From positions 1 through 64,000 of the forward strand of contig CAZLXI010000008.1 in the NCBI GenBank assembly GCA_964563435.1: 64,000 nt of DNA. The letters run 5' to 3'. This stretch comes from Leadbetterella sp964563435. Lineage in GTDB: Bacteria; Bacteroidota; Bacteroidia; Cytophagales; Spirosomataceae. The notes beneath the pieces are model-generated. The model saw only the letters and a program-made list of their open reading frames with translations. It made no database searches and had not been told where the DNA came from. Shown here piece by piece: positions 26,069 through 34,947 of the stretch (its first letter is position 1; every line of letters begins with the position of its first letter). The position numbers and the translations under genes were made by a program.

Positions 26069-26090
26069 CTGCGGAAAAAATTGAAACAGA

Positions 26091-27065
26091 ATGAAAAAAA
26101 TAGCGGTTTACACTTCAGGTGGAGACGCTCCCGGTATGAATGCCTGCATCAGAGCCGTAGTGAGAGGAGCCATTTATCACGGGCTGAAAGTTTACGGTAT
26201 CCGGCGGGGATATAATGGAATGATATCCGGCGATATCTTTGAAATGACGTCAAGTTCGGTAAGTAATATTGTACAAAGAGGAGGAACAATCTTAAAATCG
26301 GCCAGAAGTAAGGAATTTATGACCCCGGAAGGGCGGAAAAAAGCCTACGATAACCTGGTGAAATTCGGTATTGACGGCTTGGTAGCTATCGGTGGAAACG
26401 GTACTTTTACGGGCGCCGAGGTTTTTTATAATGAATACCAGCTGCCTACAGTGGGTTGTCCGGGAACGATTGATAATGACCTTTACGGAACGGACTATAC
26501 CATCGGATTTGACTCGGCGGTGAACACCTCGCTGGAAGCGATCGATAAGATCCGGGATACGGCCGATTCACATGACCGGGTATTTTTTATCGAGGTAATG
26601 GGGCGCGATTCAGGCTATATCGCCGTGCAGTCGGGCATAGGCGGCGGCGCGGAGATCGTGATGGTGCCGGAAACCCACACCCCCCTGAAAAAGGTAGTAT
26701 CTTCCCTTAAAGACGGTTGGAGGCGCTCCAAATCTTCTTCGATTGTGGTGGTGGCAGAGGGTGATGAGGAAGGCCACGCTACCGAAATTGCAGAAAAGAT
26801 CAAAACGCAGGTCGGCGATAAGCTGGACATCCGGGTAACTACCCTGGGCCATGTGCAGCGAGGCGGTTCACCTACCGCCTACGACCGCATCCTGGCCTCC
26901 CGTATGGGTCTTGCGGCTGTAGAAGGACTCATGAACGGTCAGAAGAATGTGATGGCGGGAGTGGTCAATAATGAGGTGGTGTATACACCTTTCATTGATA
27001 CCATTAAGAAAGCTAAGCCTATTCATGATGACCTTTTACGCATGGTGCATATACTGAGTATTTAA
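26091..27065 (+). CDS. pfkA: ATP-dependent 6-phosphofructokinase
   Basis: 324 residues, the usual length of bacterial PFK-1. ATP-binding GGDAPGMNA (residues 10-18), the active-site loop PGTIDND (about 124-130), the fructose-6-phosphate contacts MGRDSGYIAVQ and the late HVQRGGSPTAYDR are all present. It phosphorylates fructose 6-phosphate to the 1,6-bisphosphate in the cytoplasm, the committed glycolytic step. An ATP-type enzyme is suggested by Gly in GGDAPG and the short length; pyrophosphate forms are usually longer. It stands as a single gene with its own promoter. Confidence 0.96.
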   Translation: MKKIAVYTSGGDAPGMNACIRAVVRGAIYHGLKVYGIRRGYNGMISGDIFEMTSSSVSNIVQRGGTILKSARSKEFMTPEGRKKAYDNLVKFGIDGLVAIGGNGTFTGAEVFYNEYQLPTVGCPGTIDNDLYGTDYTIGFDSAVNTSLEAIDKIRDTADSHDRVFFIEVMGRDSGYIAVQSGIGGGAEIVMVPETHTPLKKVVSSLKDGWRRSKSSSIVVVAEGDEEGHATEIAEKIKTQVGDKLDIRVTTLGHVQRGGSPTAYDRILASRMGLAAVEGLMNGQKNVMAGVVNNEVVYTPFIDTIKKAKPIHDDLLRMVHILSI

Positions 27066-27216
27066 TGAGGATGTTTTAATGTATGCGAGCGCGGCCCGTC
27101 AAAAACAAGAACCGTACTTGTCAATAACATCCTGCGCGGCCCGGCCTGTCGAAAGGTGCCTGTATACTTTAAAACCCTTTCTTATCGTTTTTAGAAGAAG
27201 ATACATACCCCTCCCT

Positions 27217-28635
27217 ATGAAAAAAATCTTTTTCCTGGCATGCGTTTTCACAGGTGTTTTACCGCTACAGGCCCAGCAAAGACTCACCGTAAAAATGCAG
27301 GTTGCTGATACCAGCAAATACATTTCTCTGGCTCATTACTTTGGTTATAAGCAGTTTATAAAAGTAGACTCCGTCAAGACCGATAAAGACGGCCTTCTGA
27401 AATTTACCAGCGGACCTGAGGGCTGGAAAGGAGGCGTTTACCTGGTGGTGGTCTCCTCTTCAAAGTATTATGACCTGGTCATCTCCGGAAAAGAGAACGA
27501 CGTCTATATGGAATTTGACACTTCGGATTATGTAGGGTCTGTAAAATTCCGGAACTCGGAAGAAAATGAGCTTCTGTTCGGATACAGGAAATTCCTGAAT
27601 CAGAAGATGAAGATGGGAGAGCAATTGCAGGCACAGCTTAAAACAGAGACCGCCCCGGATCGTACGGCCGCTATACGAAAAGAGCTGGACGGGCTGCAAA
27701 AGGAAGTGAACGGAGAGCTGAAGAAAAGGGCCGGCGCCCGAACTGACCTGTTTGCCGCCCGTATCCTCACCGCCAACCTGGAGCCTGAATTACCGGAAAA
27801 AGCCCCCCTTTTACCCAGTGGAAGGCCGGATTCCACTTTCTTCTACCGGGAATATAAGAAAAGGTATTTCGACCACCTCGACTTTTCCGATGAGCGAATG
27901 GTTCGCACACCTTTCCTGGAGAGCAAAGTGGAACGGTATTTCAAAAACCTGGTGTACCAGCGGACAGATACCCTGAAAAAGGAAACTTCCTATGTGCTGG
28001 GACTGGCCGGGAAAAATAAGGATGTTTACAAATATGTTTTATGGTACCTGACCAACAAGTATGAAAATACGGATGTGGTAGGGCTGGACGGAGTAGTTGT
28101 GCATCTCTATGAAAATCACTACCTGAAAGATGCCGACTGGCTGGACAGCACCGCCCGGGCAAAATTTGTGGACCGTCTGAGCGTAATGAAGCCCCTCGAA
28201 ACAGGCAAGATCATGCCTGCCCTCATTCTGAAAGACACTCTGGGTAAAACCCATGATCTTTATAATGTCAGGGCAAAATACACCATTGTGTACTTTTACA
28301 GCCCCTCCTGCGGGCATTGCAAAGACCATGCCCCCGAGCTGGTGAAATACCAGGACGAAAACCGGAACAAAGGCATCGTGGTATGGAACGTGTCAGCCGA
28401 CGTGGAACGGAATTTTGAGGAAATGAAGAACTTCATCCGAACCTATGACACGGGCCGTATGACCAATCTGCATGACCCCGACCGGAAGTACGACTTCTTC
28501 CACCGTTACGATGTCTATTCCACGCCCACCCTGTACATCCTCGATGAGCAGAAACGTATTATCGCCCGCAGGATTCCTGTGGAAGACCTCAATAATTTCC
28601 TGGCCCATTTCGAAAAAAACGTGGCCGGCAAATAA
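27217..28635 (+). CDS. Periplasmic TlpA-like thioredoxin-domain protein
   Basis: About 472 residues starting at ATG 27217, which gives a clean signal peptide (MKKIFFLACVFTGVLPLQAQ). An in-frame codon at 27079 would add 46 residues of non-signal sequence. The N-terminal third is a beta domain seen in many Bacteroidota TlpA-like proteins (DUF4369 type). The middle is helical. The C-terminal thioredoxin fold has the redox motif Cys365-Gly-His-Cys368 in FYSPSCGHCKDH and the cis-proline in YDVYSTPTLYI. It should act as a thiol-disulfide oxidoreductase in the periplasm. Substrate unknown. Confidence 0.87.
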   Translation: MKKIFFLACVFTGVLPLQAQQRLTVKMQVADTSKYISLAHYFGYKQFIKVDSVKTDKDGLLKFTSGPEGWKGGVYLVVVSSSKYYDLVISGKENDVYMEFDTSDYVGSVKFRNSEENELLFGYRKFLNQKMKMGEQLQAQLKTETAPDRTAAIRKELDGLQKEVNGELKKRAGARTDLFAARILTANLEPELPEKAPLLPSGRPDSTFFYREYKKRYFDHLDFSDERMVRTPFLESKVERYFKNLVYQRTDTLKKETSYVLGLAGKNKDVYKYVLWYLTNKYENTDVVGLDGVVVHLYENHYLKDADWLDSTARAKFVDRLSVMKPLETGKIMPALILKDTLGKTHDLYNVRAKYTIVYFYSPSCGHCKDHAPELVKYQDENRNKGIVVWNVSADVERNFEEMKNFIRTYDTGRMTNLHDPDRKYDFFHRYDVYSTPTLYILDEQKRIIARRIPVEDLNNFLAHFEKNVAGK

Positions 28636-28735
28636 CAAACCGTAGTTTATTGGCTTATTCTTATATGACCGCAGCTGCAGACCGCTAATATGCCTTATAG
28701 GGTTCAACCCGATTCCGAACGGAATCCGAAAAAAC

Positions 28736-29155
28736 TTATTTCTCCAGGAAATACGAAACCGCCAGCTTATAACCTGTCAGCCCCAGCCCGAAAATGGCTC
28801 CCTGTACTTTGGGACTGATATAAGAATGTTTCCTGAACTCTTCCCGGGCATGGATATTGGAAATATGAACCTCTACAGCAGGAGCCTTCACACCGCCCAG
28901 TGCGTCGGCGAGTGCCAGTGAAGTATGGGTCAGCGCGCCCGCATTTAAAATAATGCCGTCATAGGTGAATCCTACCTCATGGATCTTATCAATGAGATCT
29001 CCCTCGTGGTTCGACTGAAAGTACTCAAGGGCCATCCCGGGAAAATCCGCCTTTAAGGTTTCGAAATAATCTTCAAAGCTCAGATGGCCATAAATTTCCG
29101 GTTCCCGCTTTCCGAGGAGGTTGAGATTGGGGCCGTTAATGATGATTATTTTCAC
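28736..29155 (-). CDS. aroQ: Type II 3-dehydroquinate dehydratase
   Basis: 139 residues. Third step of the shikimate pathway, the trans-dehydration of 3-dehydroquinate. INGPNLNLLGKREPEIYG carries the catalytic Tyr, followed by FQSNHEGDLID, NAGALTHTS and the substrate-binding EVHISNIHAREEFR. I start it at GTG 29155, since the shikimate fold begins at that VKIIIINGPN. The longer ATG at 29200 adds residues of no use to the fold and would overlap the next gene by 25 bp. Confidence 0.93.
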   Translation of the reverse strand: MKIIIINGPNLNLLGKREPEIYGHLSFEDYFETLKADFPGMALEYFQSNHEGDLIDKIHEVGFTYDGIILNAGALTHTSLALADALGGVKAPAVEVHISNIHAREEFRKHSYISPKVQGAIFGLGLTGYKLAVSYFLEK

Positions 29156-29175
29156 AGATTTGCTGGTTTTTGATT

Positions 29176-29490
29176 TCAAATGTACGGAATAAAATTCCAA
29201 AATCTTCTTGTCTTCAGATACTCCGGGTTACGGTCGTTGGTATAGGCTTCCCGTTCAAACCCGATATCGTAGTAGGCTTTGTTCGGGTCTTTACAACGCA
29301 GCCATTTTACAGCCCATTCCATAATATACCAGACATAAAAAGGAAGGATAAGCATTTCCAGCTGTTGGCGGAGATGAATACGTTCATGAAGGAGCAGCCT
29401 CTCCGAAGGATTCTTACTCCTGACCAGCACAAAAGGCCACAGGGCTATGCCTTCAATTTTCCTGAAATTAACGCCCCGGATAACGATCAT
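29176..29490 (-). CDS. Small protein with an HExxH-like motif, function unknown
   Basis: 104 residues. LLLHERIHLRQQLEML contains H35-E36-x-x-H39, the metal-binding pattern of zinc proteases, and E79/E81 in GFEREAYTND could be a third ligand. A hydrophobic stretch (LILPFYVWYIMEWAVKWL) directly follows, so the protein may lie on or in the membrane. I recall similar short proteins next to aroQ in other Bacteroidota, but know no function. It overlaps the asparaginase gene by 4 bp and is 20 bp from aroQ. Confidence 0.75.
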   Translation of the reverse strand: MIVIRGVNFRKIEGIALWPFVLVRSKNPSERLLLHERIHLRQQLEMLILPFYVWYIMEWAVKWLRCKDPNKAYYDIGFEREAYTNDRNPEYLKTRRFWNFIPYI

Positions 29491-30524
29491 TTTTCATCCT
29501 TATAGATCCCGATAAAAACATTTCCTTCCGTGTCGATCGAAGCCCGGTACATTCCCTCTGAGTTGAAAGGCATGGCGATGCTCCCGTTTTTGTCTACGGC
29601 GATTACACCGCCTTCTCCGCCGCGTTTTACCAGCTTTTGCATGACCACTTCGTCTGCGGCGTTTTTCAGCGGCAGGTCTTTGTATTCCATCAGGGCAGAG
29701 ATGTCATAAGCCACTACGGAGCGGATAAAATATTCGCCGTGCCCGGTAGCTGATACGGCGCAGGTGGCGTTGTTGGCGTAGGTTCCGGCACCGATGATGG
29801 GGGCGTCGCCCACGCGGTTCCACCTTTTGTTGGTCATCCCGCCGGTGGAGGTGGCGGCAGCCAGGTTACCGTGCTGATCCAGGGCCACGGCGCCTACGGT
29901 TCCGAACTTTTTACCTTCGTCAAAGATAAGATAGCCGGTTTTGGGCAGACCTTTTTTGAGGGTATCGGCATGGTCCAGCTCCACTTTTTGCGCCTTAAGC
30001 GCCCGCTGAAGTCCTTCCCAGCGCTTTTCGGTATAGAAGTAGGAGGGGGAGACGATAGGCTCGCCCTGCTCTGCGGCAAACTCTTCCGCACCTTTGCCGG
30101 TCAGCATCACGTGAGCCGACTTTTCCATGACTTTCCGGGCGGTTTTTATGGGGTTTCGGATCGTGGAAACCCCGGCGATAGCGCCGGCGCCCAGGTTAGC
30201 CCCGTTCATGATCGCGGCATCCATCTCGTTCTTGCCTTCGTGGGTGAAAACAGCCCCTTTTCCGGCATTGAACAGGGGGTTGTTCTCCATTTCCACCACG
30301 GCTGCTTCCACTGCATCGAGGCTGCTACCACCGTTTTTTAGTACGGCATACCCCTTCCGGAGGGCAGCACTGAGGCCTTCACGGTAGGCTTTTTCCATTT
30401 CGGCACTCATGCTTTTACGGGTAATGGTGCCGGCTCCGCCATGAATGGCAATGGCTGTTTTCCCCTGAGACCACGCGCCGAACGACAACGCCATAAGGGT
30501 AAGTACGATTGATATTTTTTTCAT
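29487..30524 (-). CDS. iaaA: Exported isoaspartyl peptidase / L-asparaginase (Ntn-hydrolase type)
   Basis: 345 residues. A signal peptide (MKKISIVLTLMALSFGAWSQ) precedes the Ntn-hydrolase fold. IAIHGGAGTI starts the alpha chain, and self-cleavage is expected before Thr209 in KKFGTVGAVALD, which becomes the nucleophile. STGGMTNKRWNRVGDAPIIG and SATGHGEYFIR are substrate-pocket motifs. It hydrolyses isoaspartyl dipeptides and asparagine, here in the periplasm. It overlaps the HExxH-like gene by 4 bp and leads the three-gene group ending with aroQ. Confidence 0.92.
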   Translation of the reverse strand: MKKISIVLTLMALSFGAWSQGKTAIAIHGGAGTITRKSMSAEMEKAYREGLSAALRKGYAVLKNGGSSLDAVEAAVVEMENNPLFNAGKGAVFTHEGKNEMDAAIMNGANLGAGAIAGVSTIRNPIKTARKVMEKSAHVMLTGKGAEEFAAEQGEPIVSPSYFYTEKRWEGLQRALKAQKVELDHADTLKKGLPKTGYLIFDEGKKFGTVGAVALDQHGNLAAATSTGGMTNKRWNRVGDAPIIGAGTYANNATCAVSATGHGEYFIRSVVAYDISALMEYKDLPLKNAADEVVMQKLVKRGGEGGVIAVDKNGSIAMPFNSEGMYRASIDTEGNVFIGIYKDEK

Positions 30525-30558
30525 TTATATAAAATAGTTCTGAGTTTTACCACATGCT

Positions 30559-31617
30559 TTACCTGTCTCCTTTCTCCGCCTTTCCTTCCCGGATTTTTTC
30601 ATCTGCGTCAGCGAGGTCTCCGGCATCTGCCTTTTCCTTCAGACTATCCTGGGAAGAGTTTGCCGGATCGATCACAAAACTAAATAAAACCGGTAAATGG
30701 TCAGAATCTACATCCGCTAAAGTTTTGAGTTCTTTTACAAAAATATCGGAAGAATGATACACCTGATCGATAGGGAAGCGCAGCAGGCGGTATCTGGCGT
30801 GAAAAGTGGAAATAAATCCGTGGCCTATCCGCGGGTCGATCAGTTCGGAAGTTTTTACAAACAGCCTTGAAGCCTCTGCCCATGCCACACAGTTAAAGTC
30901 ACCGATGGCTACGGTGGGTATCTCTCTGTTTTTCCGGATGGCTTTTGCTATTGACAGCATATCGCCGTCGCGTTCTTTTGAAGTTTCTTCCTCAGTAGGG
31001 CTGGGCGGTGGAGGATGGAGGGCAAACAGCCTGAAATTAAACCCGTCAACACCGCTTACTTCTGCTTCAATACTGGGAATATCATCGGAAACAAAAAAGT
31101 GAGTACGCGGATTTTTCAGTTTTAATCTGGAAAATAAATGCATGCCGTACGTGTTGTCGAGAGGTACTTTTACCGAATAGGGATAATCTCTGTCGAGTGC
31201 CCGAAGGGCTTCATCCCACCGGCGGTCACTTTCCATGGTGAGAATGAGGTCAGGGTTTTGTTTTCTGACCAGTTCCAGGAATTTTCCGTAATTCCGGTTT
31301 TCCTGGTACACATTCAGAGAAACCATACTGACGGTCTTTGAGGCTTTGTCTGTAGGGGGCCTCGTGCCGGTTTGGTAAAGTGGAGTGTAACGATAGAGGG
31401 TAAGACCGTTATAAAATGCTGCTACCGGAAGTATCGCAGAAGTCCATAAGGTATCCTTCAGGAAAATCAGGGAAACCGGCATAAGCAGAAGCTGCATTAC
31501 GAAGAGTTGAATCCTTCCGAAATCCGGTATCCGGAAAACCCAGTGCGGGTTTTTGACCAGTGGCAGGAAGGTCAGTATAATCAGAAGCCATGCCAGAATG
31601 TGATAGGTCAGGATCAT
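30559..31617 (-). CDS. Membrane-anchored endonuclease/exonuclease/phosphatase-family protein
   Basis: 352 residues. Three membrane helices in the first 75 residues (LAWLLIILTFLPLV, LFVMQLLLMPVSLIFL, SAILPVAAFYNGLTLY) hold an EEP catalytic domain outside the inner membrane. EEP motifs are SLNVYQENR, LILTMESDRRW, VAIGDFNCVAWA and DVDSDHLPVLF, with the metal and acid/base Asp, Asn and His. The family includes phosphodiesterases and nucleases; YafD-like proteins share this layout. The tail after about residue 325 is charged and low in complexity (KEKADAGDLADADEKIREG). Confidence 0.85.
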   Translation of the reverse strand: MILTYHILAWLLIILTFLPLVKNPHWVFRIPDFGRIQLFVMQLLLMPVSLIFLKDTLWTSAILPVAAFYNGLTLYRYTPLYQTGTRPPTDKASKTVSMVSLNVYQENRNYGKFLELVRKQNPDLILTMESDRRWDEALRALDRDYPYSVKVPLDNTYGMHLFSRLKLKNPRTHFFVSDDIPSIEAEVSGVDGFNFRLFALHPPPPSPTEEETSKERDGDMLSIAKAIRKNREIPTVAIGDFNCVAWAEASRLFVKTSELIDPRIGHGFISTFHARYRLLRFPIDQVYHSSDIFVKELKTLADVDSDHLPVLFSFVIDPANSSQDSLKEKADAGDLADADEKIREGKAEKGDR

Positions 31618-31668
31618 TATGCCTGCAGGTTAGAAGTGCCGGTCAAACATAAGCTAATCTTCTGACAT

Positions 31669-31798
31669 AAAAAAGAAGGCGCCTGAAAAGTACACAAACG
31701 TTCCGGATGTTTCGGGGATCCGATTCAGCGGCATTCAGTAGACGAGTCTTGAATCTTATTCCCGTTTTCAGGCATTTGTATTCTGTTTGGGCGCCTTC
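31669..31798 (-). ncRNA. Candidate structured small RNA (6S-like hairpin)
   Basis: On the minus strand, GAAGGCGCC (31790-31798) pairs perfectly with GGCGCCTTC (31675-31683), which is followed at once by six T (31669-31674), as at a factor-independent RNA end. Inside, GCCTGAAAA (31765-31773) can pair with TTTTCAGGC (31681-31689), a second perfect 9-bp helix that competes with the closing stem, and CAAAC can pair with GTTTG. The 130-nt length, closing stem and central unpaired zone recall 6S RNA. I see no good promoter upstream, so this could instead be a complex terminator of the barrel gene. Confidence 0.4.
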
Positions 31799-31841
31799 AA
31801 TGGAGGTGCTATTAGCCACCGCTATTCTTTTCAGGAGGCTG

Positions 31842-32459
31842 TCAGAGAATCCGCAGACCCAGTGTCACCTGCCAGCCGTCCATTTTCTGGTTGAATTTTT
31901 CATCCTGGAAATGCTTGCTCGAAACGCTGCCGAGGCTGCCTTCTTTCCGGACGTCTATATCCAGCTTGCCGAAAGAAAGCCCGGCTCCCAGCTGGTAGCC
32001 GAACGTAGCGTTTTTAAAAGCTTCGTCTTCCGTAACGGTAGTGGTAACCGAGTTAAGAAAAGTATGCTCTTCTTTCAGTTTCAGTGTGGCTACCGGCCCT
32101 GCATTCACACGCAGGAAATCCAGCAGCTTAACCCCCACCAACACAGGAATATCAATGTTTTTTACTTTGATGTCATACGAAGTGGAGCCGGTAGCTGAAT
32201 TAAGAGAACCGTTCCTTTCGGTATAGAGGATCTCCGGTTGCAGGTAAACCCCTTCTCCGATCCGGGCAAATGCACCGACAGAAAACCCTGTTTTGGTGTT
32301 GAGGCTTTCCTTATAGTTGCTGCTGAGATTTCCCTCGTCGGTGTGGATCTTGTTCAGGTTGATCCCCCCTTTGATACCAAAGCCGAACTGTGCGGAGGCT
32401 GCATGAGCAAAGAATACAGTGGCTAATACTAAAATCAGTTTTTTCATGATCTGTTTCAT
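31842..32459 (-). CDS. Outer-membrane beta-barrel protein (PorT-like fold)
   Basis: About 205 residues. Signal peptide MKQIMKKLILVLATVFFAHAASA; Met at 32447 is an equally good start. Then alternating amphipathic strands typical of the small Bacteroidota barrels (FGFGIKGGINLNKI, GVYLQPEILYTE, LRVNAGPVATLK, FGYQLGAGLSFGKLDIDVR) and a C-terminal aromatic-rich strand (WQVTLGLRIL). Such proteins are common and mostly of unknown role. It is divergent from radA with a 67-bp gap. Confidence 0.83.
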   Translation of the reverse strand: MKQIMKKLILVLATVFFAHAASAQFGFGIKGGINLNKIHTDEGNLSSNYKESLNTKTGFSVGAFARIGEGVYLQPEILYTERNGSLNSATGSTSYDIKVKNIDIPVLVGVKLLDFLRVNAGPVATLKLKEEHTFLNSVTTTVTEDEAFKNATFGYQLGAGLSFGKLDIDVRKEGSLGSVSSKHFQDEKFNQKMDGWQVTLGLRIL

Positions 32460-32526
32460 TTGGTTGTTGTAAATTAAGTTATGAAGTCCGCTTAAGAACG
32501 TATATTGCAACTTAATATTTTACTCC

Positions 32527-33894
32527 ATGGCAAAAGTTAAAACTTCCTGGTTCTGCCAGAAATGCGGCTACAATTCCCCCAAATGGCTGGGCCGGTGCCC
32601 GTCGTGTGGTGAATGGAACACCCTGGTGGAAGAGGTGGTCTCATCCGGCGAACCGGAGAGAGGGAAATGGGGAAATACGGAACGAACAGGATCGAAACCG
32701 CGCCTCCTTTCACAGATCGATAAAGCGGAAAAATACCGCATCATCACGGAAGATGAAGAGTTTAACCGGGTGCTGGGCGGGGGGCTGGTTCCGGGCTCGC
32801 TGACGCTCATCGGCGGGGAGCCGGGTATCGGCAAGTCCACCCTCATGCTCCAGCTGGCGCTGAGCCTGAAAGATTATAATGTGCTCTACATCTCCGGTGA
32901 GGAAAGCGAACAGCAGATCAAGATGCGGGCGGAGCGCCTGCCCCTGCACAGCGACCGTTGTTATGTGCTCACGGAGACTTCTACGGATGTGATCTTCAAA
33001 CACATTGAGTTGATCGAGCCGGATGTGGTGGTGATCGATTCCATACAGACGCTGGTGTCACCGCTGATCGAGAGCGGGGCCGGCAGCGTTTCGCAGGTAA
33101 AAGAATGTACGGCGGAGATCATGCGGTTTGCCAAGGAGTCGGACGTGCCCGTGATCCTGATCGGCCATATTACCAAGGAGGGCTCCCTGGCCGGCCCGAA
33201 GGTACTGGAGCACATGGTAGACACCGTGCTCCAGTTTGAAGGCGACCGTTTCATGACCTACCGTATCCTCCGGACCATCAAAAACCGCTTCGGCAACTCC
33301 TCTGAGCTGGGCATCTATGAGATGCTTTCCAACGGCCTCCGTCAGGTCAGCAACCCTTCGGAGATCCTGATATCGGAAAAGACGGATAACCTCAGCGGGG
33401 TAGCCATCGCCGCCATGATCGAAGGCAACCGACCCCTGCAGATCGAGATCCAGTCGCTGGTCAGCACGGCCAACTACGGCACTCCACAGCGAAGCAGCAA
33501 CGGGTTCGACCTGCGGCGCCTGCAGATGCTGCTGGCCGTGCTGGAAAAAAGGGGCGGCTTCCGGCTGGGCACACAGGATGTGTTTCTCAATGTGGCCGGG
33601 GGGCTGAAAGTAGATGATCCGGCCATAGACCTGGCGGTATGCTGCAGCATTGTTTCTTCGTACGAAGACCTGTCCATTCCGCATTCGGTCTGCTTCAGCG
33701 CAGAGGTGGGCCTCGGGGGTGAGGTACGCCCGGTAAGCCGTATCGAGGCCCGTATTTCAGAGGCCGCCAAGCTGGGTTTTGAGAAAATATACGTTTCGAA
33801 AAATAACCTGAAGGGGATCAGCCCGGAGAATTTCGGTATTGTGGTGCGTGGAGTGGCTAAGCTGGAGGAGGTATTTGCGGAGCTGTTTGGATAA
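32527..33894 (+). CDS. radA: DNA repair protein RadA
   Basis: 455 residues, full-length bacterial RadA/Sms, a DnaB-like helicase that aids branch migration in recombination. It has an N-terminal zinc finger (Cys10, 13, 24, 27), a RecA-type ATPase with Walker A GGEPGIGKST (about residues 95-104), the RadA-specific KNRFG motif (about 253-257), and a C-terminal Lon-protease-like domain from about residue 290 (GLGGEVRPVSRIEARI). A single gene in its strand context. Confidence 0.97.
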   Translation: MAKVKTSWFCQKCGYNSPKWLGRCPSCGEWNTLVEEVVSSGEPERGKWGNTERTGSKPRLLSQIDKAEKYRIITEDEEFNRVLGGGLVPGSLTLIGGEPGIGKSTLMLQLALSLKDYNVLYISGEESEQQIKMRAERLPLHSDRCYVLTETSTDVIFKHIELIEPDVVVIDSIQTLVSPLIESGAGSVSQVKECTAEIMRFAKESDVPVILIGHITKEGSLAGPKVLEHMVDTVLQFEGDRFMTYRILRTIKNRFGNSSELGIYEMLSNGLRQVSNPSEILISEKTDNLSGVAIAAMIEGNRPLQIEIQSLVSTANYGTPQRSSNGFDLRRLQMLLAVLEKRGGFRLGTQDVFLNVAGGLKVDDPAIDLAVCCSIVSSYEDLSIPHSVCFSAEVGLGGEVRPVSRIEARISEAAKLGFEKIYVSKNNLKGISPENFGIVVRGVAKLEEVFAELFG

Positions 33895-33961
33895 ATGATT
33901 CTTAGCAAAAATAAAATATTGTATTTTTTATAAATTCTAGTATAATATTCATAAAAATAAA

Positions 33962-33969
33962 TAAATTTG
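33962..33969 (+). promoter_or_regulatory. -7 box before the four-helix membrane protein
   Basis: TAAATTTG, an exact TAnnTTTG, 68 bp before the ATG at 34038. The sequence around it is almost all A/T, so a chance match is possible. Confidence 0.3.
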
Positions 33970-34037
33970 CTACTGCATCCCCCTGTGGGATAGGTATTTC
34001 GCAGTATATTATTTGTTCACCTTTAACCCTAACTATT

Positions 34038-34451
34038 ATGAATGTTAACAAAATTCTTACTTCTGGTGTAGTGACCGGAGTATTTTCGTTTTTCTTGGGC
34101 TGGCTGCTTTTTGGGATTTTATTAAGTGATGTTTTGCCTCAGGGACCCGCCGGTTTTATGCGTTCTGAATCTGACTTTGTCTGGTGGGCAATGGCAGTTT
34201 CTACGATTACATCCGGTCTTTTACTGGCTTATATTTTTGTACAGTGGGCCAGCATTTCTACCTGGAAGACAGGACTGCAGGCGGGTGCTATTATTGGCGG
34301 ACTGATGTGCCTGTCTTTTGCTACATCCATGTATGCTTCAACAAACGTGTATGGCAATGTAACTGAAGTGCTAACGGATGTGGTAGCTAATACAGTTTAT
34401 TATGGAATAGTCGGGGCTTTCCTGGGCTGGTGGCTGGGCTGGAGAAAGTAA
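34038..34451 (+). CDS. Four-helix membrane protein, unknown function
   Basis: 137 residues with four hydrophobic segments (SGVVTGVFSFFLGWLLFGIL, MAVSTITSGLLLAYIFV, GLQAGAIIGGLMCLSFATSM, TVYYGIVGAFLGWWLGW) joined by short loops, small and glycine-rich like many Bacteroidota inner-membrane proteins. I do not recognise the family. It is followed by a strong terminator, so it is transcribed alone. The coding sequence is more AT-rich than radA before it and may mark the start of the acquired stretch. Confidence 0.75.
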   Translation: MNVNKILTSGVVTGVFSFFLGWLLFGILLSDVLPQGPAGFMRSESDFVWWAMAVSTITSGLLLAYIFVQWASISTWKTGLQAGAIIGGLMCLSFATSMYASTNVYGNVTEVLTDVVANTVYYGIVGAFLGWWLGWRK

Positions 34452-34519
34452 GTCATCAGATTTCCATTTATACTCTCATATGCCACTTTGCTGTATTGCG
34501 AAAGTTGGCGGGGTAAGCG

Positions 34520-34561
34520 GATACCGTTTCAATCCATGTGTTGATTGAAACGGTATCTTTT
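34520..34561 (+). terminator. Rho-independent terminator
   Basis: A perfect 15-bp stem (34520-34534 with 34543-34557, GATACCGTTTCAATC) with an 8-nt loop, then TTTT GTTTATTTT. It ends the membrane-protein transcript. Confidence 0.88.
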
Positions 34562-34607
34562 GTTTATTTTACGGTGTAATTACCCCACGTTCGCTACCTT
34601 GTTTTCT

Positions 34608-34733
34608 ATCAACAAACTATCAGTAAGTGAGATTGCCTATAAATTAGGTTTTGAACACCCTGCATCATTCAGCAAACTTTTCAAGACCCAAACAAAACTT
34701 TCGCCTTTGGAGTTTAGACAATCATTTAACTAA
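34608..34733 (+). pseudogene. Remnant of an AraC-family regulator
   Basis: About 41 codons matching only the last part of an AraC DNA-binding domain: NKLSVSEIAYKLGFEHPASF then FSKLFKTQTKLSPLEFRQSF, ending in a normal stop. The rest of the gene is absent: just upstream lies the terminator of the preceding gene, and the frame there shows no AraC sequence. It marks an old deletion or insertion breakpoint at the left side of the AT-rich segment. Confidence 0.75.
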
Positions 34734-34895
34734 AAACACCTTCATCAATTTTATAATTTTTTCCGACAGAGAAGGCTGACAGCGGACAATAATAGTCATT
34801 AACCGCCAACAACCGACAATTTGTGATACGTTACATACGAAACGATAAGAAATACTACCCCAAAAACCAATGACTGGAAATTTATCTTTAAAATA

Positions 34896-34925
34896 GACCG
34901 ATTGGTTTATTTTTATTTATCTTTG
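34896..34925 (+). promoter_or_regulatory. TetR promoter with operator
   Basis: The -7 box TATCTTTG (34918-34925) lies 22 bp before the tetR ATG. GACCGATTGGTT (34896-34907), a near-palindrome, covers the -33 position. The same core (GACCAATTGGTC) forms the perfect palindrome after the gene at 35549-35576, which suggests autorepression. Confidence 0.6.
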
Positions 34926-34947
34926 CCTCCGTAATTCAGTCCTGATA

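Noticed and set aside
28711..28726. GATTCCG/CGGAATC hairpin as a terminator between the TlpA-like gene and aroQ
   Set aside because: No T run follows the stem on either strand.
34545..34607. A complete 62-residue gene including the AraC-like end
   Set aside because: The proposed start lies within the terminator stem at 34543-34557, and only the last 41 residues match AraC.
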